Source: Acetobacterium woodii
GTDB lineage: Bacteria > Bacillota > Clostridia > Eubacteriales > Eubacteriaceae
Direction: 5' to 3'
NCBI GenBank assembly: GCA_016213825.1
Contig: JACQZP010000005.1
Location: 33,301-97,300, forward strand
Length of the DNA: 64,000 nt
The notes under the pieces are model-generated. The model was given only the letters and a program-made list of their open reading frames with translations, ran no database searches and was not told the origin of the DNA. This document shows, in pieces, positions 25,853 through 35,720 of this stretch. Numbering within the stretch: the first letter of the stretch is position 1; each line of letters opens with the position of its first letter. The translations under genes were made by a program, and so were the position numbers.

Positions 25853-27022
25853 ATGATAATGATTAAACAGAGGTTGATCGACGCTTTTTTATGGATTAAA
25901 GCAAAGGTAATGGAAAATAAACAGCGCACCGGAGCCATGCTTTGTGCGATTCTTGCTCTTTTCGGCTTTTTTATGCCATTTATGAGTGCAAAAGCGGATA
26001 TTTCGGTTACCGGGATCATGAATAATACAGTGGCGGTGGTCAGTCCGGATTATGATATGATTAATTTCAGCCTGGGTGATTTTGTTTTACAGAAGCCCAT
26101 TGATGATTTTGAGGTATATGGGGTACCATTGGGAAACATAAAAATTCTTGATCAGTCAGTATTGGATATTCTCCGGAATCCATTGCCGGATAAAGGCTAT
26201 GTCAGTAGTGTGAATGAAGTTTTATCAAGTCCGGCTCTGGATTATCTGGTCGATCCCAAGGTTCAGGAGATTATTGCCACCCGGCTTAACAATGGTGAAA
26301 GCATCAATGCAATTCTCAGAGACATCTGGAATGTCGTTCAAAGTGCCAGAGATATTGCCGGTAAGGTTAATGATGTTACCATTCAAGCCAGACAATCCAT
26401 GGATCAGGTCAATGCTACAATGGTGACCATTGATGGCTATAAAGCCACGGCTAATGGTGCTGTCCTGATATTATTCCTAGTTGTGATCGGATTAGTTGTC
26501 CTAATTTTATATAAACGAGCCAGTATCAAACTTTCCATTTTCATATCTGGTTTGTTATCAGCTTTATTTATCGCAGTCGGCATTGGCACCGCTGTTGCCA
26601 ATAACAAAATCAATGAGCAGCTCGCCAGCATAGCGAGTCAGGTTAATAATGGCATTGTCGATACACTGCGAGCCATATTAACTGGAACCTTTGGTGAAAT
26701 TGGGACATTTATAGCAAATTATATCAGTGGCCAGGCCAATTTTCTGTTGATGATCTTTACAATCCAATTAAGAGCAGGATACTGGATTATTTTACTTGGC
26801 TTAATTGGCTGTCTAATCTTTTTAATTTTCACCGCCCGAAAGGAAAAAAGCAGGATCCCTGCCTCGGACGAAATCGTCCTGCTCGAAACAAGTGAAGAAG
26901 TTGAGCCAGAAGTTTTAATCGAAGTGGTTGAAGATGACGAAAATATCCAATTAAAAGATGATGAGCTGATCGAGCTTAAAGCTTCTGAAAAAGAATCAGA
27001 GGATGACGAAAAACGATTATAG
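25853..27022 (+). CDS. Membrane protein of unknown function with extracytoplasmic domain
   Basis: 389 residues, GAGGGG 9 bases before ATG 25853 and TATAAT at 25817-25822. One helix near residues 20-45 (AMLCAILALFGFFMPFMSA) is followed by an outer domain of about 160 residues with several Asp/Asn-rich stretches and a helical segment (IAGKVNDVTIQARQSMDQVN). Three more helices follow (near 200-220, 228-250 and 305-335) with a second outer helical region between the last two. The tail is very acidic (EEVEPEVLIEVVEDDEN). The outline resembles a channel or sensor-like protein, but I recognise no family. Its terminator separates it from the convergent glycosyltransferase. Confidence 0.65.
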   Translation: MIMIKQRLIDAFLWIKAKVMENKQRTGAMLCAILALFGFFMPFMSAKADISVTGIMNNTVAVVSPDYDMINFSLGDFVLQKPIDDFEVYGVPLGNIKILDQSVLDILRNPLPDKGYVSSVNEVLSSPALDYLVDPKVQEIIATRLNNGESINAILRDIWNVVQSARDIAGKVNDVTIQARQSMDQVNATMVTIDGYKATANGAVLILFLVVIGLVVLILYKRASIKLSIFISGLLSALFIAVGIGTAVANNKINEQLASIASQVNNGIVDTLRAILTGTFGEIGTFIANYISGQANFLLMIFTIQLRAGYWIILLGLIGCLIFLIFTARKEKSRIPASDEIVLLETSEEVEPEVLIEVVEDDENIQLKDDELIELKASEKESEDDEKRL

Positions 27023-27030
27023 AAACCATC

Positions 27031-27074
27031 AAAAAAAGAGAGCGTCATTTAATAGTTGACGTTCTCTTTTTTAT
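27031..27074. terminator. Bidirectional terminator between convergent genes
   Basis: AAAAAAGAGAGCGTCA (from 27032) pairs with TGACGTTCTCTTTTTT (27057-27072) with one G-T pair. A run on one side and T run on the other allow use from both strands. Confidence 0.85.
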
Positions 27075-27082
27075 TGAATTTT

Positions 27083-28321
27083 TTAATCGACTAATTGAGA
27101 GATTTTAATGCTTTTGGTATGTTCAATGGGTTCCCAGATATCAATGGGTTTAACGAAACAAAGAATATTGATAGGAATCCAGGAAACTAGGTAGAACCAA
27201 AAAGAAAAAATCGAAATATTATTGACCTGGCGAATTTTCTTGCCTTCCAGCCATAAAACCATAGCGGTAAACACGACACTGAACACGACACCACCAATCG
27301 AAAAGAGGATCGCAAAGGTCAAAGCATTGGACCAGACACTGGTTGTCAGAAACAGCATTCCCAGAATAATAAATGAACAAATGGTATAAATACAGGTCAG
27401 TACTTGCATAAAGGGAGAAACCAGAAACATTAGCATATCCATGGCACAACGGTTTTTGTTGTTGATCATACAGTCAATCAATTGCTGAGAATAGCGGTTA
27501 AAACACTGAATTGTACCGGTGGACCAACGTTTGCGCTGCGACCAGGATTGATCAAAGGTGATTGGATGTTCATCAAAAGTAATGGCTTCAGGAACCCAGG
27601 CGACTCGGTAACCTTTAATGATACATTGCGTTGTAAATTCAATATCTTCGGTAAGACTGAAGGTCTTAAAACCTTCTTTTCTGATCACATCGGCATGCAT
27701 CATAAATCCGGTTCCGTTTAAGGTGGCGGACCAACCCAGTTTATGACGCGCCAGGTTCATGAAACGATTTAATGTCCAGTAAAACACTGATTGACAGCCG
27801 GATATCCAGGAATCATCCGGGTTTTTACTGTCACGGTAACCCTGGGCAATTTTTTCGCCGGATTCAATGACATTATTCATGGATGCGATAAAGTGTTTAT
27901 CAGCTAAATTATCGGCATCAAAAATACAAAATGCATCATAAATATCATTTTCGCTGAAAGTATAATCAAAAAATTGGGAAAGGGCAGCTCCCTTTGATTT
28001 GACTTCGCCGGTACAGGTCATAATCTTAGCACCATGTTCGAGAGCGACTTCTTTGGTGTTATCCGTGCAATTGTTGGGAATAACATAAACGTCCATCAAT
28101 TCTTGTGGATAATCCTGCTGGTGAAGGCTTTCGATAAGATTACCAATAACAGCAGCCTCATTTCGGGCGGCAATCACCACGGCAATGCGATTTTTGGGAG
28201 GGGAAATTGTATATTTATTGTGTTTGGTATATCCAAATAGTCCGATACCTAAGTAATAGATACCATAAATAAAAAACGGGATGCCTAGAATAAATAACAG
28301 TGTAAAAATTTGTGAAACCAT
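27083..28321 (-). CDS. Membrane GT2 glycosyltransferase of the processive polysaccharide synthase type
   Basis: 412 residues. An N-terminal helix (FTLLFILGIPFFIYGIYYLG) is followed by the GT-A domain: VVIAARNEAAVIGNLI, YVIPNNCTDNT, FCIFDADNLADKHF (metal-binding Asp motif), LTEDIEFTTQCIIKGY (catalytic TED) and QRKRW (the QxxRW acceptor motif). Three to four C-terminal helices follow. This is the architecture of hyaluronan/poly-GlcNAc/cellulose-type synthases, which polymerise and may export a glycan. The polymer is unknown. AAAGGAGAA lies upstream, with a long gap of about 12 bases to the ATG. It stands alone and is convergent with the previous gene. Confidence 0.85.
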   Translation of the reverse strand: MVSQIFTLLFILGIPFFIYGIYYLGIGLFGYTKHNKYTISPPKNRIAVVIAARNEAAVIGNLIESLHQQDYPQELMDVYVIPNNCTDNTKEVALEHGAKIMTCTGEVKSKGAALSQFFDYTFSENDIYDAFCIFDADNLADKHFIASMNNVIESGEKIAQGYRDSKNPDDSWISGCQSVFYWTLNRFMNLARHKLGWSATLNGTGFMMHADVIRKEGFKTFSLTEDIEFTTQCIIKGYRVAWVPEAITFDEHPITFDQSWSQRKRWSTGTIQCFNRYSQQLIDCMINNKNRCAMDMLMFLVSPFMQVLTCIYTICSFIILGMLFLTTSVWSNALTFAILFSIGGVVFSVVFTAMVLWLEGKKIRQVNNISIFSFWFYLVSWIPINILCFVKPIDIWEPIEHTKSIKISQLVD

Positions 28322-28447
28322 CTTTATTTAACTTCTCCTTTATAATTACCTAAATTATATGATCCAAATAGTTGTGAAAATCTGTAAATTCAGTACTTGC
28401 CAGTTCAAACAACTACCGGGTTTAGAAAAAATGTCGCTTTTTCGTGG

Positions 28448-28483
28448 CACAACCACCAGGAAACGCTATTTCTGGTGGTTGTG
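28448..28483. repeat. Perfect 12-bp inverted repeat upstream of the GT2 gene
   Basis: CACAACCACCAG (28448-28459) and CTGGTGGTTGTG (28472-28483) flank a 12-base spacer. It lies in the 288-base gap between two minus-strand genes. It could end the small upstream gene, although no T run follows, or be a regulatory site for the glycosyltransferase. Confidence 0.6.
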
Positions 28484-28609
28484 TTAGTTCATTTAAGTTG
28501 TTTCATTTTATCATGGAAATAACTATTTAACAAGGATATGAGGCACTTCCTGAAAACGAAACCATAAGAATTTTAAGGATTTTCAAAGGTTTTGGTTAAT
28601 TGTGTGAAA

Positions 28610-28822
28610 TTAATCGGTAGGTTTTTCATTTTCAAGGAGTTTTGTTCTGGGCATTGCATCTGTTTGAATATTTGTAATATACCATAAGATCATGAGCAAC
28701 CCAACAGGCCAAATCAAGAGACACCATAAAATAACCCACCATACGGATTGATAAAAAGGTTTTTTGGTTGCTTCATTAGCGGCTGCTTGTTCTTCCATTG
28801 CATTTAATTTATTATCTGACAT
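28610..28822 (-). CDS. Small membrane protein, unknown function
   Basis: 70 residues from the second ATG (28822-28820), which has AGGAGG 8 bases upstream. The first ATG (28828) would be only 2 bases from that box. A polar N-terminus (DNKLNAMEEQAAANEATKK) precedes a Trp-rich hydrophobic segment (SVWWVILWCLLIWPVGLLMILWYIT), which could span once or form a hairpin. Its short basic/acidic tail should lie in the cytoplasm. The strong ribosome site supports real expression. I do not recognise the family. Confidence 0.65.
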   Translation of the reverse strand: MSDNKLNAMEEQAAANEATKKPFYQSVWWVILWCLLIWPVGLLMILWYITNIQTDAMPRTKLLENEKPTD

Positions 28823-28983
28823 TTTCATTTCCTCCTATTTATTGCTTTTCTTGAATAATAGATACCCATAAAACCGTGATAATTAACAAAATTATGGAAA
28901 CTTAAAAAACTTAAAGGTTCATTTTTGATTCATATTGAATGTTTAGAATAATATAAAACAAATTCAATTGTTGGAGGATCGAC

Positions 28984-29859
28984 GTGAAAAAAGGAAATAC
29001 AAAAAAGCTAATTATTGGCAGTGTTGTTGGGGTGTTAATTATTGCCGGAGGGATTCTGGGATATCAGGTTTTGACAAATACTGCTGCAGGACAGTATACC
29101 GAGACTAAGGTTACCGTGGGCAGTGTTATCAATGACAATCGTTTTTCAGGGGTTATCGAAAGCCAGTCCCGGGAAGATATCACGGCAACAAGTTCTCAAA
29201 AAATAAATGAGTTCTATGTCAGTGAGGGCGAGCAGGTTGAAAAAGATACTGATCTTTATGAAACGTCAACGGGAGAAGTGATCAGTGCTACAAAAAACGG
29301 AGAGGTATCAAAAATTTATTTTAAAGAAGATGATACGGTGCCAGCCGGTGGAAAAGTTATGGATATCGTGGATTTCACAAACTTGCAGGTTAGTATCAAA
29401 GTAGATGAATACCAATTGTCCAGCATCGCCGTGGGTTCACCGGTAACGATTAATATTGACAGCATTGGACGCAGCGTTCAGGGAACTGTCAGTGAAATCA
29501 GCCGGGAAGCCAAAAACGAAAATGGTGTCGCCTATTTTACCGCAATCGTTGATTTTCAGGGCGATTCACAAATTCGCATCGGCATGAATGCTGAAGTTGT
29601 AATAGTAAAAGAAAGTGTCCAAAACGCAGTGACAGTTCCGGTAGATGCGATTCAATTTGGGGCAAACAATGAGCCCTATGTTTTAATCAAAGGCGAAGCT
29701 GACAAAACAGAGAATCGCCCAGTGACTACTGGTATCACCGATGGTGTCAACATTCAAATTACCGCAGGACTCACTGAGAATGAAACGGTTTTAATCCCCG
29801 TGATCACAACCACCGCGACATCGAGCTTCCAAAGACCGCAAACAGGTGGTGGTAACTAA
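28984..29859 (+). CDS. MacA/HlyD-type export adaptor protein
   Basis: 291 residues, GTG start with GGAGG 6 bases upstream. One N-terminal helix (LIIGSVVGVLIIAGGILGYQVL) anchors it, then a beta-barrel/lipoyl adaptor fold follows: KINEFYVSEGEQVEKDTDLYE and GEVSKIYFKEDDTVPAGGKVMDI are the two lipoyl halves, and SIAVGSPVTINIDSIG with IGMNAEVVIV is the barrel part. The long alpha-hairpin of Gram-negative MacA is absent, as expected without an outer membrane. It overlaps the ATPase start by one base (TAATG). It works with the next two genes as a MacAB-like exporter, with unknown substrate. Confidence 0.88.
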   Translation: MKKGNTKKLIIGSVVGVLIIAGGILGYQVLTNTAAGQYTETKVTVGSVINDNRFSGVIESQSREDITATSSQKINEFYVSEGEQVEKDTDLYETSTGEVISATKNGEVSKIYFKEDDTVPAGGKVMDIVDFTNLQVSIKVDEYQLSSIAVGSPVTINIDSIGRSVQGTVSEISREAKNENGVAYFTAIVDFQGDSQIRIGMNAEVVIVKESVQNAVTVPVDAIQFGANNEPYVLIKGEADKTENRPVTTGITDGVNIQITAGLTENETVLIPVITTTATSSFQRPQTGGGN

Positions 29860-30548
29860 TGTCTGAAAAAATTTTAGAAATGAAGAATCTGGTCAAAACT
29901 TATATCATGGGAGATGAAGAGCAGGTGGTTCTAAAAGGGATTGATCTCCAGATCAATCGGGGCGATTTTCTTTCGGTACTGGGCCCATCGGGTTCGGGAA
30001 AATCCACCTTGATGAACATTATCGGCTGTCTGGATGTGCCCACCAGTGGAACCTACTATTTGTCGGGAGAGTTGATTCGTGATCTGCCGGAGGCCGCGCT
30101 TTCCCATATTCGCAACCGGGAAATCGGCTTTATTTTTCAGCAGTTTCAATTGCTGCCCAGACTATCAGCCCAGAAAAATGTGGAACTGCCGCTTATTTAT
30201 GCCGGAGTGCCGGAGAAAGAACGGCAGCAGCGCAGTGCCCATATTTTAGAGCGGGTGGGGCTGGCAAACAAAATGAAGAACCGACCTAATCAGTTATCTG
30301 GGGGCCAGCAGCAACGGGTTGCCATTGCCAGAGCCCTGGTCACCGAGCCGACCATTCTGCTGGCTGATGAACCGACTGGAGCCCTAGATCAGCAGACCGG
30401 TCATCAGATTATGGGACTTTTTAAAGAGCTTTATCAAGAAGGCAAAACGATTGTGATGATCACCCATGATGCCGATGTGGCAAAAAATGGCAGTCGGATT
30501 GTCCGGATTGTCGATGGGAATCTCAGTGAGGGGGTATACAATGCTTAA
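29859..30548 (+). CDS. MacB/LolD-type ABC transporter ATP-binding protein
   Basis: 229 residues. Walker [11 protein letters not shown]-loop [14 protein letters not shown], signature LSGGQQQR, Walker [17 protein letters not shown] and switch His MITHDADVA are all present, in the pattern of the LolD/MacB subfamily. It drives the permease encoded immediately downstream, with which it overlaps by 8 bases. It forms a single operon with the adaptor, permease and two-component system. Confidence 0.95.
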   Translation: MSEKILEMKNLVKTYIMGDEEQVVLKGIDLQINRGDFLSVLGPSGSGKSTLMNIIGCLDVPTSGTYYLSGELIRDLPEAALSHIRNREIGFIFQQFQLLPRLSAQKNVELPLIYAGVPEKERQQRSAHILERVGLANKMKNRPNQLSGGQQQRVAIARALVTEPTILLADEPTGALDQQTGHQIMGLFKELYQEGKTIVMITHDADVAKNGSRIVRIVDGNLSEGVYNA

Positions 30549-31713
30549 AGAAAGTATTAAAATGGCACTAGAAAATATCATCAGCAATAAAATGCGGTCC
30601 TTTCTCACGATGTTGGGCATTATTATTGGGGTCGGATCGGTTATTGCGTTGATTACCATTGTTTCCGGTGCTACCAGTACCGTCACCGATCAGGTTGCTT
30701 CCATGGGTGCCAATACAGTAACCGTTCAGGTTCAGGGAACACCCCTGAAACAGGGTTTAACTCAGGGCGATGTGAACAAGATCGCAGAACTTTCGAATAT
30801 CTCGGGTATTGCCCCAACCATTTCAGGTAAAACAACGGTGGCCTTCAATGGCAATACCATGGATGAGATTTCTCTCCAGGGAAAGAATGACGTTTATTTT
30901 GAAAATACCGAAGATGTCATTTCCTCGGGACGAATTATCAACAGCATTGATACCGAGAATAAAAGCCGGGTGGCGCTGATTGGAAAAGATATTGCCGATG
31001 AATTATATATTGGAAAAAATCCCATCGGTCAGGAAATAAAAATAGGTGGCATTACCTATAACGTTATTGGCATTTTGCAGGAATCCGATAGCTTTGCCTC
31101 GGCGGATACCAATAATTCGGTGATCATACCTTATACCACAGCTATGGGGGTGGTCGGGGCAAAATATATAAACAGTATGACTGTTTACATTGCTGATGAG
31201 TTACTGGCAGATACCACCACCCGGCAAATTGAAGGGGTTTTAACAAAGGCGTTTAACGGTGATGAAGATGGCTATTCGATTGTCAATATGCAGAGTATTT
31301 TGGATACCATTGAAAGCATGACCAGCATTCTCTCCATGATGCTGGGGGGAATCGCCTCTATTTCATTGGTGGTGGGGGGAATTGGGATTATGAACATGAT
31401 GCTGGTTTCAGTTACTGAACGCACCAGCGAAATTGGTTTGCGTAAGGCCTTGGGAGCAGAGCCCAAACAGATTCAGCTCCAGTTTCTGATTGAATCAGTG
31501 GTGCTTTGCCTGATTGGCGGCATCATTGGCTTTATCTTGGGAGTCAGCCTGGCCTGGGTGGTGGCGAATCTGATTGGTACCAGCTTCGCTCTGACGGCGT
31601 CCACCGTTGTTTTAGCAATCGGCTTTTCAGCCATTATCGGCGTTGTCTTTGGTTTTATGCCGGCCCGCAAAGCTTCCCGTCTCAACCCCATTGATGCCCT
31701 GCGAAGTATTTAG
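30541..31713 (+). CDS. MacB-type ABC transporter permease
   Basis: 390 residues from ATG 30541 after GAGGGGG. One N-terminal helix (FLTMLGIIIGVGSVIALITIV), a large extracytoplasmic MacB-PCD domain (about residues 45-265), then three C-terminal helices with the FtsX-like motif RTSEIGLRKALGAEPKQIQLQF. MacB proteins use ATP-driven mechanotransmission rather than a classic transport path. In Firmicutes such systems export or remove peptides and antibiotics. Together with the adaptor it likely acts on a molecule outside the membrane. Confidence 0.93.
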   Translation: MLKESIKMALENIISNKMRSFLTMLGIIIGVGSVIALITIVSGATSTVTDQVASMGANTVTVQVQGTPLKQGLTQGDVNKIAELSNISGIAPTISGKTTVAFNGNTMDEISLQGKNDVYFENTEDVISSGRIINSIDTENKSRVALIGKDIADELYIGKNPIGQEIKIGGITYNVIGILQESDSFASADTNNSVIIPYTTAMGVVGAKYINSMTVYIADELLADTTTRQIEGVLTKAFNGDEDGYSIVNMQSILDTIESMTSILSMMLGGIASISLVVGGIGIMNMMLVSVTERTSEIGLRKALGAEPKQIQLQFLIESVVLCLIGGIIGFILGVSLAWVVANLIGTSFALTASTVVLAIGFSAIIGVVFGFMPARKASRLNPIDALRSI

Positions 31714-31734
31714 GAGAGAAAACAGGAGAATAAA

Positions 31735-32406
31735 ATGTTCAGTATTTTGATTTGCGAGGATGACAACCACATTCGCCGACTGTTTCGGGATACCCTGGAA
31801 AAAGAAGGCTATTCGATTTTTGAAGCAATCGACGGCGTTATGGCTCTGGAAGAGCTGGGGAAAAATCATATTGATCTGTTAATCACCGATGTGATGATGC
31901 CCCATATGGATGGACATGTGTTAACCAAGACGCTAAGGGATGGGGGTTTTGAGCTTCCGATTCTGATGATTACCGCCAGAGAAAGCATTGACGATAAAAA
32001 AACCGGCTTTAAAGCCGGCACCGATGATTATATGGTCAAGCCAGTAGATATGGATGAAATGCTCCTTCGGGTATTTGCCTTATTGCGTCGGTCAAAAATC
32101 GCCAATGAGCAGCGGCTGGTGGTGGGAAAAACAATTTTGGACTATGACGCCCTGACATTAAGCATCGGCAATGAAATCACAACACTACCCAAAAAAGAGT
32201 TTCTGCTGCTGTTTAAACTACTGTCAGCACCCAACCGTATTTTTACCCGGGCGCAAATTATGGACGAGATCTGGGGATATGAAAGTGAAAGCGATCACCG
32301 CACCGTGGATGTCCATATCAAACGGTTAAGAGAGAAACTGGAAAATAACCGGGATTTTGAAATCATCACTGTCAAAGGCCTGGGTTATAAAGCCCGGGTT
32401 TTATAG
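31735..32406 (+). CDS. OmpR/PhoB-family response regulator
   Basis: 223 residues. The receiver domain (1-115) has the acidic pair EDD, the phospho-acceptor Asp in LLITDVMMPHMDG, Thr in MITARES and Lys in MVKPVD. A winged-helix DNA-binding domain follows (FTRAQIMDEIWGYESESDHRTVDVHIKRLREKL with the recognition helix). It lies 21 bases after the permease and 18 before its kinase, so it probably regulates this export operon. Confidence 0.95.
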   Translation: MFSILICEDDNHIRRLFRDTLEKEGYSIFEAIDGVMALEELGKNHIDLLITDVMMPHMDGHVLTKTLRDGGFELPILMITARESIDDKKTGFKAGTDDYMVKPVDMDEMLLRVFALLRRSKIANEQRLVVGKTILDYDALTLSIGNEITTLPKKEFLLLFKLLSAPNRIFTRAQIMDEIWGYESESDHRTVDVHIKRLREKLENNRDFEIITVKGLGYKARVL

Positions 32407-32424
32407 AGTCGCATAAGGAGTTAT

Positions 32425-33738
32425 ATGAAAAATAAAATTTTTCATTCAATCTATACAAAATTTCTGGTTACCTTTCTGGGTGTGCTTTTTTTCTCATCGA
32501 CCTTAACCTTTGGGGTAATTTACTGGTCGCAATTGGGAAATGTTCTGGATCAGATCCGGGTGGAATTGGTCAACCAGGTTCAGGCCGTTCAGACACTCAA
32601 TCAAGAAAAGTTGAGCAATGACGAAATTACGGGCTTATTTACTCAGGGAATTGTGGTATCCCGGATTTATGCCAGTTTGGATGAAGCCGCTGTAGTGCTG
32701 TCGGAAGATGAGCGGGCAAAAATTGAAAATGGCGAGATTGTCTATCTCAATGCTCACCAATCCCATAACTTTCCCATGGCTCTGGGAAAACTGACGGATG
32801 GCTATGTCGTCAGCATGCCAAATCTGGAACGAGATCAAATTGCCGGCTTTATGAACCTCCAGCGTAACACCCTGCTGGTCACGTTGTTAATTGGTTCGGT
32901 GCTGATCGTTATTGCGGTAGCTATGATTGCCAAACCGATCAAAGCTGTTTCCGAAGCCACTAAAAAAGTGGCCGATGGTGATTTTGATTTAAGACTGAAG
33001 GTACGGGGAAAAGATGAACTGGCTGTTCTGGCCAGAAATTTTAATATCATGACCGAAGCGCTTTCTCGGAATGACTACATTCACCGGGATTTTGTCAGCA
33101 ATGTCTCCCATGAGTTTAAAACTCCGATTGCCTCCATTAAAGGATTTGGTAAGCTCTTGAAAGATCCCGCTATCTCAGAAACTCAGCGTCAGGAATACAT
33201 CGACATTATTGTTGATGAGAGTGATCGATTGTGGAAGCTGTCTTCCAATGTGTTAAAACTTTCGGAATTGGAGAACGGTGTTCTGGGACTGAAAAAAGAA
33301 GCTTTTTCGCTGGATGAATCAATCCGGCGGGTTGTTCTGTTGCTTCAGGAAAAGTGGGAAACAAAAAATATTGATCTGGATATCCAGTTGGATGAGATTA
33401 CCTATAAGGGCGACCAGGAGTTGATGGCCCAGGTGATTATTAACCTGTTAACCAATGCCATTAATCATACCCCAGAGCAGGGAGAAATTGGGCTTGATCT
33501 TCACGCAACATCGAAAGAAATTGTGATCACAATATGCGATACCGGTGATGGTATTGCGATGGACGATCAGGAAAAGATATTTGATCGTTTTTACAAAGCG
33601 GACCAATCCCGTAGTACCCCAGGCACCGGCCTGGGGCTCACCATCTCTCAGCGTATCGTTGGTCTTCACAGTGGAACCATTGCCGTGGAAAGCGACCTGG
33701 GAAAAGGCAGTACCTTTTTTGTCAAACTGCCCCAATAG
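32425..33738 (+). CDS. Sensor histidine kinase partner of the upstream regulator
   Basis: 437 residues. Two helices (about 13-33 and 152-172) frame an outer sensor region of about 115 residues. HAMP follows (KPIKAVSEATKKVADGDFDLRL), then HisKA with phospho-His in FVSNVSHEFKTPIASIKGF, and an ATPase domain with the N box (INLLTNAINHTPEQGEIG), ICDTGDGI, FDRFYKADQSR and GTGLGLTISQRIV. All catalytic motifs are intact. The stimulus is unknown; the operon suggests a substance handled by the MacAB-like exporter. No obvious terminator follows in the next 270 bases. Confidence 0.95.
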   Translation: MKNKIFHSIYTKFLVTFLGVLFFSSTLTFGVIYWSQLGNVLDQIRVELVNQVQAVQTLNQEKLSNDEITGLFTQGIVVSRIYASLDEAAVVLSEDERAKIENGEIVYLNAHQSHNFPMALGKLTDGYVVSMPNLERDQIAGFMNLQRNTLLVTLLIGSVLIVIAVAMIAKPIKAVSEATKKVADGDFDLRLKVRGKDELAVLARNFNIMTEALSRNDYIHRDFVSNVSHEFKTPIASIKGFGKLLKDPAISETQRQEYIDIIVDESDRLWKLSSNVLKLSELENGVLGLKKEAFSLDESIRRVVLLLQEKWETKNIDLDIQLDEITYKGDQELMAQVIINLLTNAINHTPEQGEIGLDLHATSKEIVITICDTGDGIAMDDQEKIFDRFYKADQSRSTPGTGLGLTISQRIVGLHSGTIAVESDLGKGSTFFVKLPQ

Positions 33739-34007
33739 AAATGTCAAATCAGTCAATCAACGGACCATGTGTAAAAGTTAAGGCAGCTAATACCTGTTAA
33801 AAACATGTCGCATAAAGGCCCGGGATTGACTTTTTTGTGAGCCCGATTTTGGGGATGCAGATAAAAATCAGGTCGATTGACACCATGGTTTAGATTATCT
33901 GCCTATTTTTAATAAATTATATTGAAGTTAACTAGAAAATAATATATCATGAAATTATTATTATTTTTAATCAAAATTTAAATCAAAATGTTGGCAGGTA
34001 AGTGACA

Positions 34008-35696
34008 ATGACAATGTATGAGTCTCTCTATATTTTATATTCCATCGGATTGATTATTTCAATCCTCTGTATCATCGGTGTGGCCTTTCAAAAACCCTCT
34101 GATGAGCAGAAATTGATGCTGCTTATTTCATTTTTTGCCTTTTTACTGTCATTAGGATACTGGTTCGGCATTCAATCCAATTCGGCAGACGCCTCCATTT
34201 TAGCATGTAAACTGATGTATCTTGGGGGATCCAGCCTCTATTTTCTTTTTGTCTTGTTTTTCGTCCGCTATTATAAAATAAAAACACCAAAACTGTTTTT
34301 TCCTATTTTTGCGATGTTGTGCATCATCTTTGCAGGCGCAACCCTGACCATGGATCAACATCACTGGTTTTATCAAAGTTTTACTTTTGCCTATGAAACG
34401 GGTGTCCCCGTGCTCATAAAAGAATATGGAATGCTTCATACCGTCTACATGGTGATGGAAGCCGCCGTTGCCGTGGGGCTTGTTGTTTTGGTTATCTATC
34501 AGAGCATCAAACGAAAAGACAAAGAAAAATGGGAGCCTTTTCTGCTGGTGGCAGTACCATTAATACCAGCCGCAATTCACCTTGGCCGACTATATCTGCC
34601 AACCCAGATTGATTTGGCTTCTATCGGTATTCTGCTTTCAGAAATTTTATTGATTATTCTCATCTATCGACTAAAAATATATGACATTAATGATACCGCT
34701 AAACAATTGATTATTGATTCCATGGACGACGCGATTGTGGTGGTCGATCACAATTATCAGTATAAGGATGCCAATGAACAGGCCATTGTGCTGTTTCCCG
34801 AGCTTGCCAGAGCGAAGAAGGATGCGAAATTAGAGGACATCTCCAGTTATCTGGATCAGACCCTTAAATCAGAGGATCCCAGTCTATTTTATCTTGGCAA
34901 CTGGGTTTACGAGCCTCATATCAAAACCATTCGTCGGAATAACCAGATCCGGGGTTATGTTATCTGGTATCTGGACGTAACGGAATCAGAGAAACGCAAA
35001 GAGCTGGTTCTCAATTACCAACAGGATCTGGAAAAAGAAGTGATTTTAAAAACCGCTCAAATCGAAGAAATCCAGGAACAGATGATCATCAGTTTTGCTA
35101 ACATCATTGAAATCAGAGATACCATCACTGGCGAGCATGTCAGACGAACCAGTATTTATGCCGAGAAAATCGCAGCGGTATTATATAAAAATGGCGACTA
35201 TTCAGAAATCATCAATGAGCGGTTTATCCGCTTGCTTCATTCGGCAGCACCGCTTCACGATGTAGGGAAAATTATGGTGTCTGACAGTATCTTGAACAAG
35301 CCGGGAAAATTGACCGAGGAAGAATGGATTTTGATGAAAAAGCATGCTGAAAATGGCCAAAGCATTTTAAAGAACGCCCTGGCCAAGATTCAGGATGTGG
35401 ATTATTATAACATGGTCTGTGAGGTCGCCATGTATCACCATGAACGGTGGATTGGTGGCGGCTATCCAAAAGCCTTATCCGGTGAAGCGATTCCGCTCAG
35501 TGCCCGGATTATGGCCATTGCCGATGTGTTTGATGCACTAACATCGGAACGGCCCTATAAAGAAATCTATGACTATGATGCGGCTTTTGAAATCATCAAG
35601 AAAGAGCGGGGGCTTCATTTTGATCCGGTTTTAGTTGATGCGTTTTTATCCATTCGGGAAGAAATCGAAGCAGTGGGAAAAGAGCTGGGGAATTAA
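34008..35696 (+). CDS. Seven-helix membrane protein with HD-GYP domain, probable c-di-GMP phosphodiesterase
   Basis: 562 residues from ATG 34008 (AGGT 8 bases upstream; GTG 34002 and ATG 34014 are alternatives). The first 230 residues form seven helices like the histidine-kinase 7TM sensor module. A PAS-like segment (about 235-330) and a coiled linker (ELVLNYQQDLEKEVILKTAQIEEIQEQM) follow. The HD-GYP domain has GEHVRRTSIYAEKIA, APLHDVGKIMVSD (the HD pair), MKKHAENGQSIL, MYHHERWIGGGYP and ADVFDALTSERPYK. In most relatives the HHE is followed by WDGxGYP, so Ile-Gly replaces the usual Asp-Gly pair here; activity should be tested. Expected role is lowering c-di-GMP in response to an external or membrane signal. 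Confidence 0.88.
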   Translation: MTMYESLYILYSIGLIISILCIIGVAFQKPSDEQKLMLLISFFAFLLSLGYWFGIQSNSADASILACKLMYLGGSSLYFLFVLFFVRYYKIKTPKLFFPIFAMLCIIFAGATLTMDQHHWFYQSFTFAYETGVPVLIKEYGMLHTVYMVMEAAVAVGLVVLVIYQSIKRKDKEKWEPFLLVAVPLIPAAIHLGRLYLPTQIDLASIGILLSEILLIILIYRLKIYDINDTAKQLIIDSMDDAIVVVDHNYQYKDANEQAIVLFPELARAKKDAKLEDISSYLDQTLKSEDPSLFYLGNWVYEPHIKTIRRNNQIRGYVIWYLDVTESEKRKELVLNYQQDLEKEVILKTAQIEEIQEQMIISFANIIEIRDTITGEHVRRTSIYAEKIAAVLYKNGDYSEIINERFIRLLHSAAPLHDVGKIMVSDSILNKPGKLTEEEWILMKKHAENGQSILKNALAKIQDVDYYNMVCEVAMYHHERWIGGGYPKALSGEAIPLSARIMAIADVFDALTSERPYKEIYDYDAAFEIIKKERGLHFDPVLVDAFLSIREEIEAVGKELGN

Positions 35697-35720
35697 GCAG
35701 GTTAGCGTTATTAAAACCAG

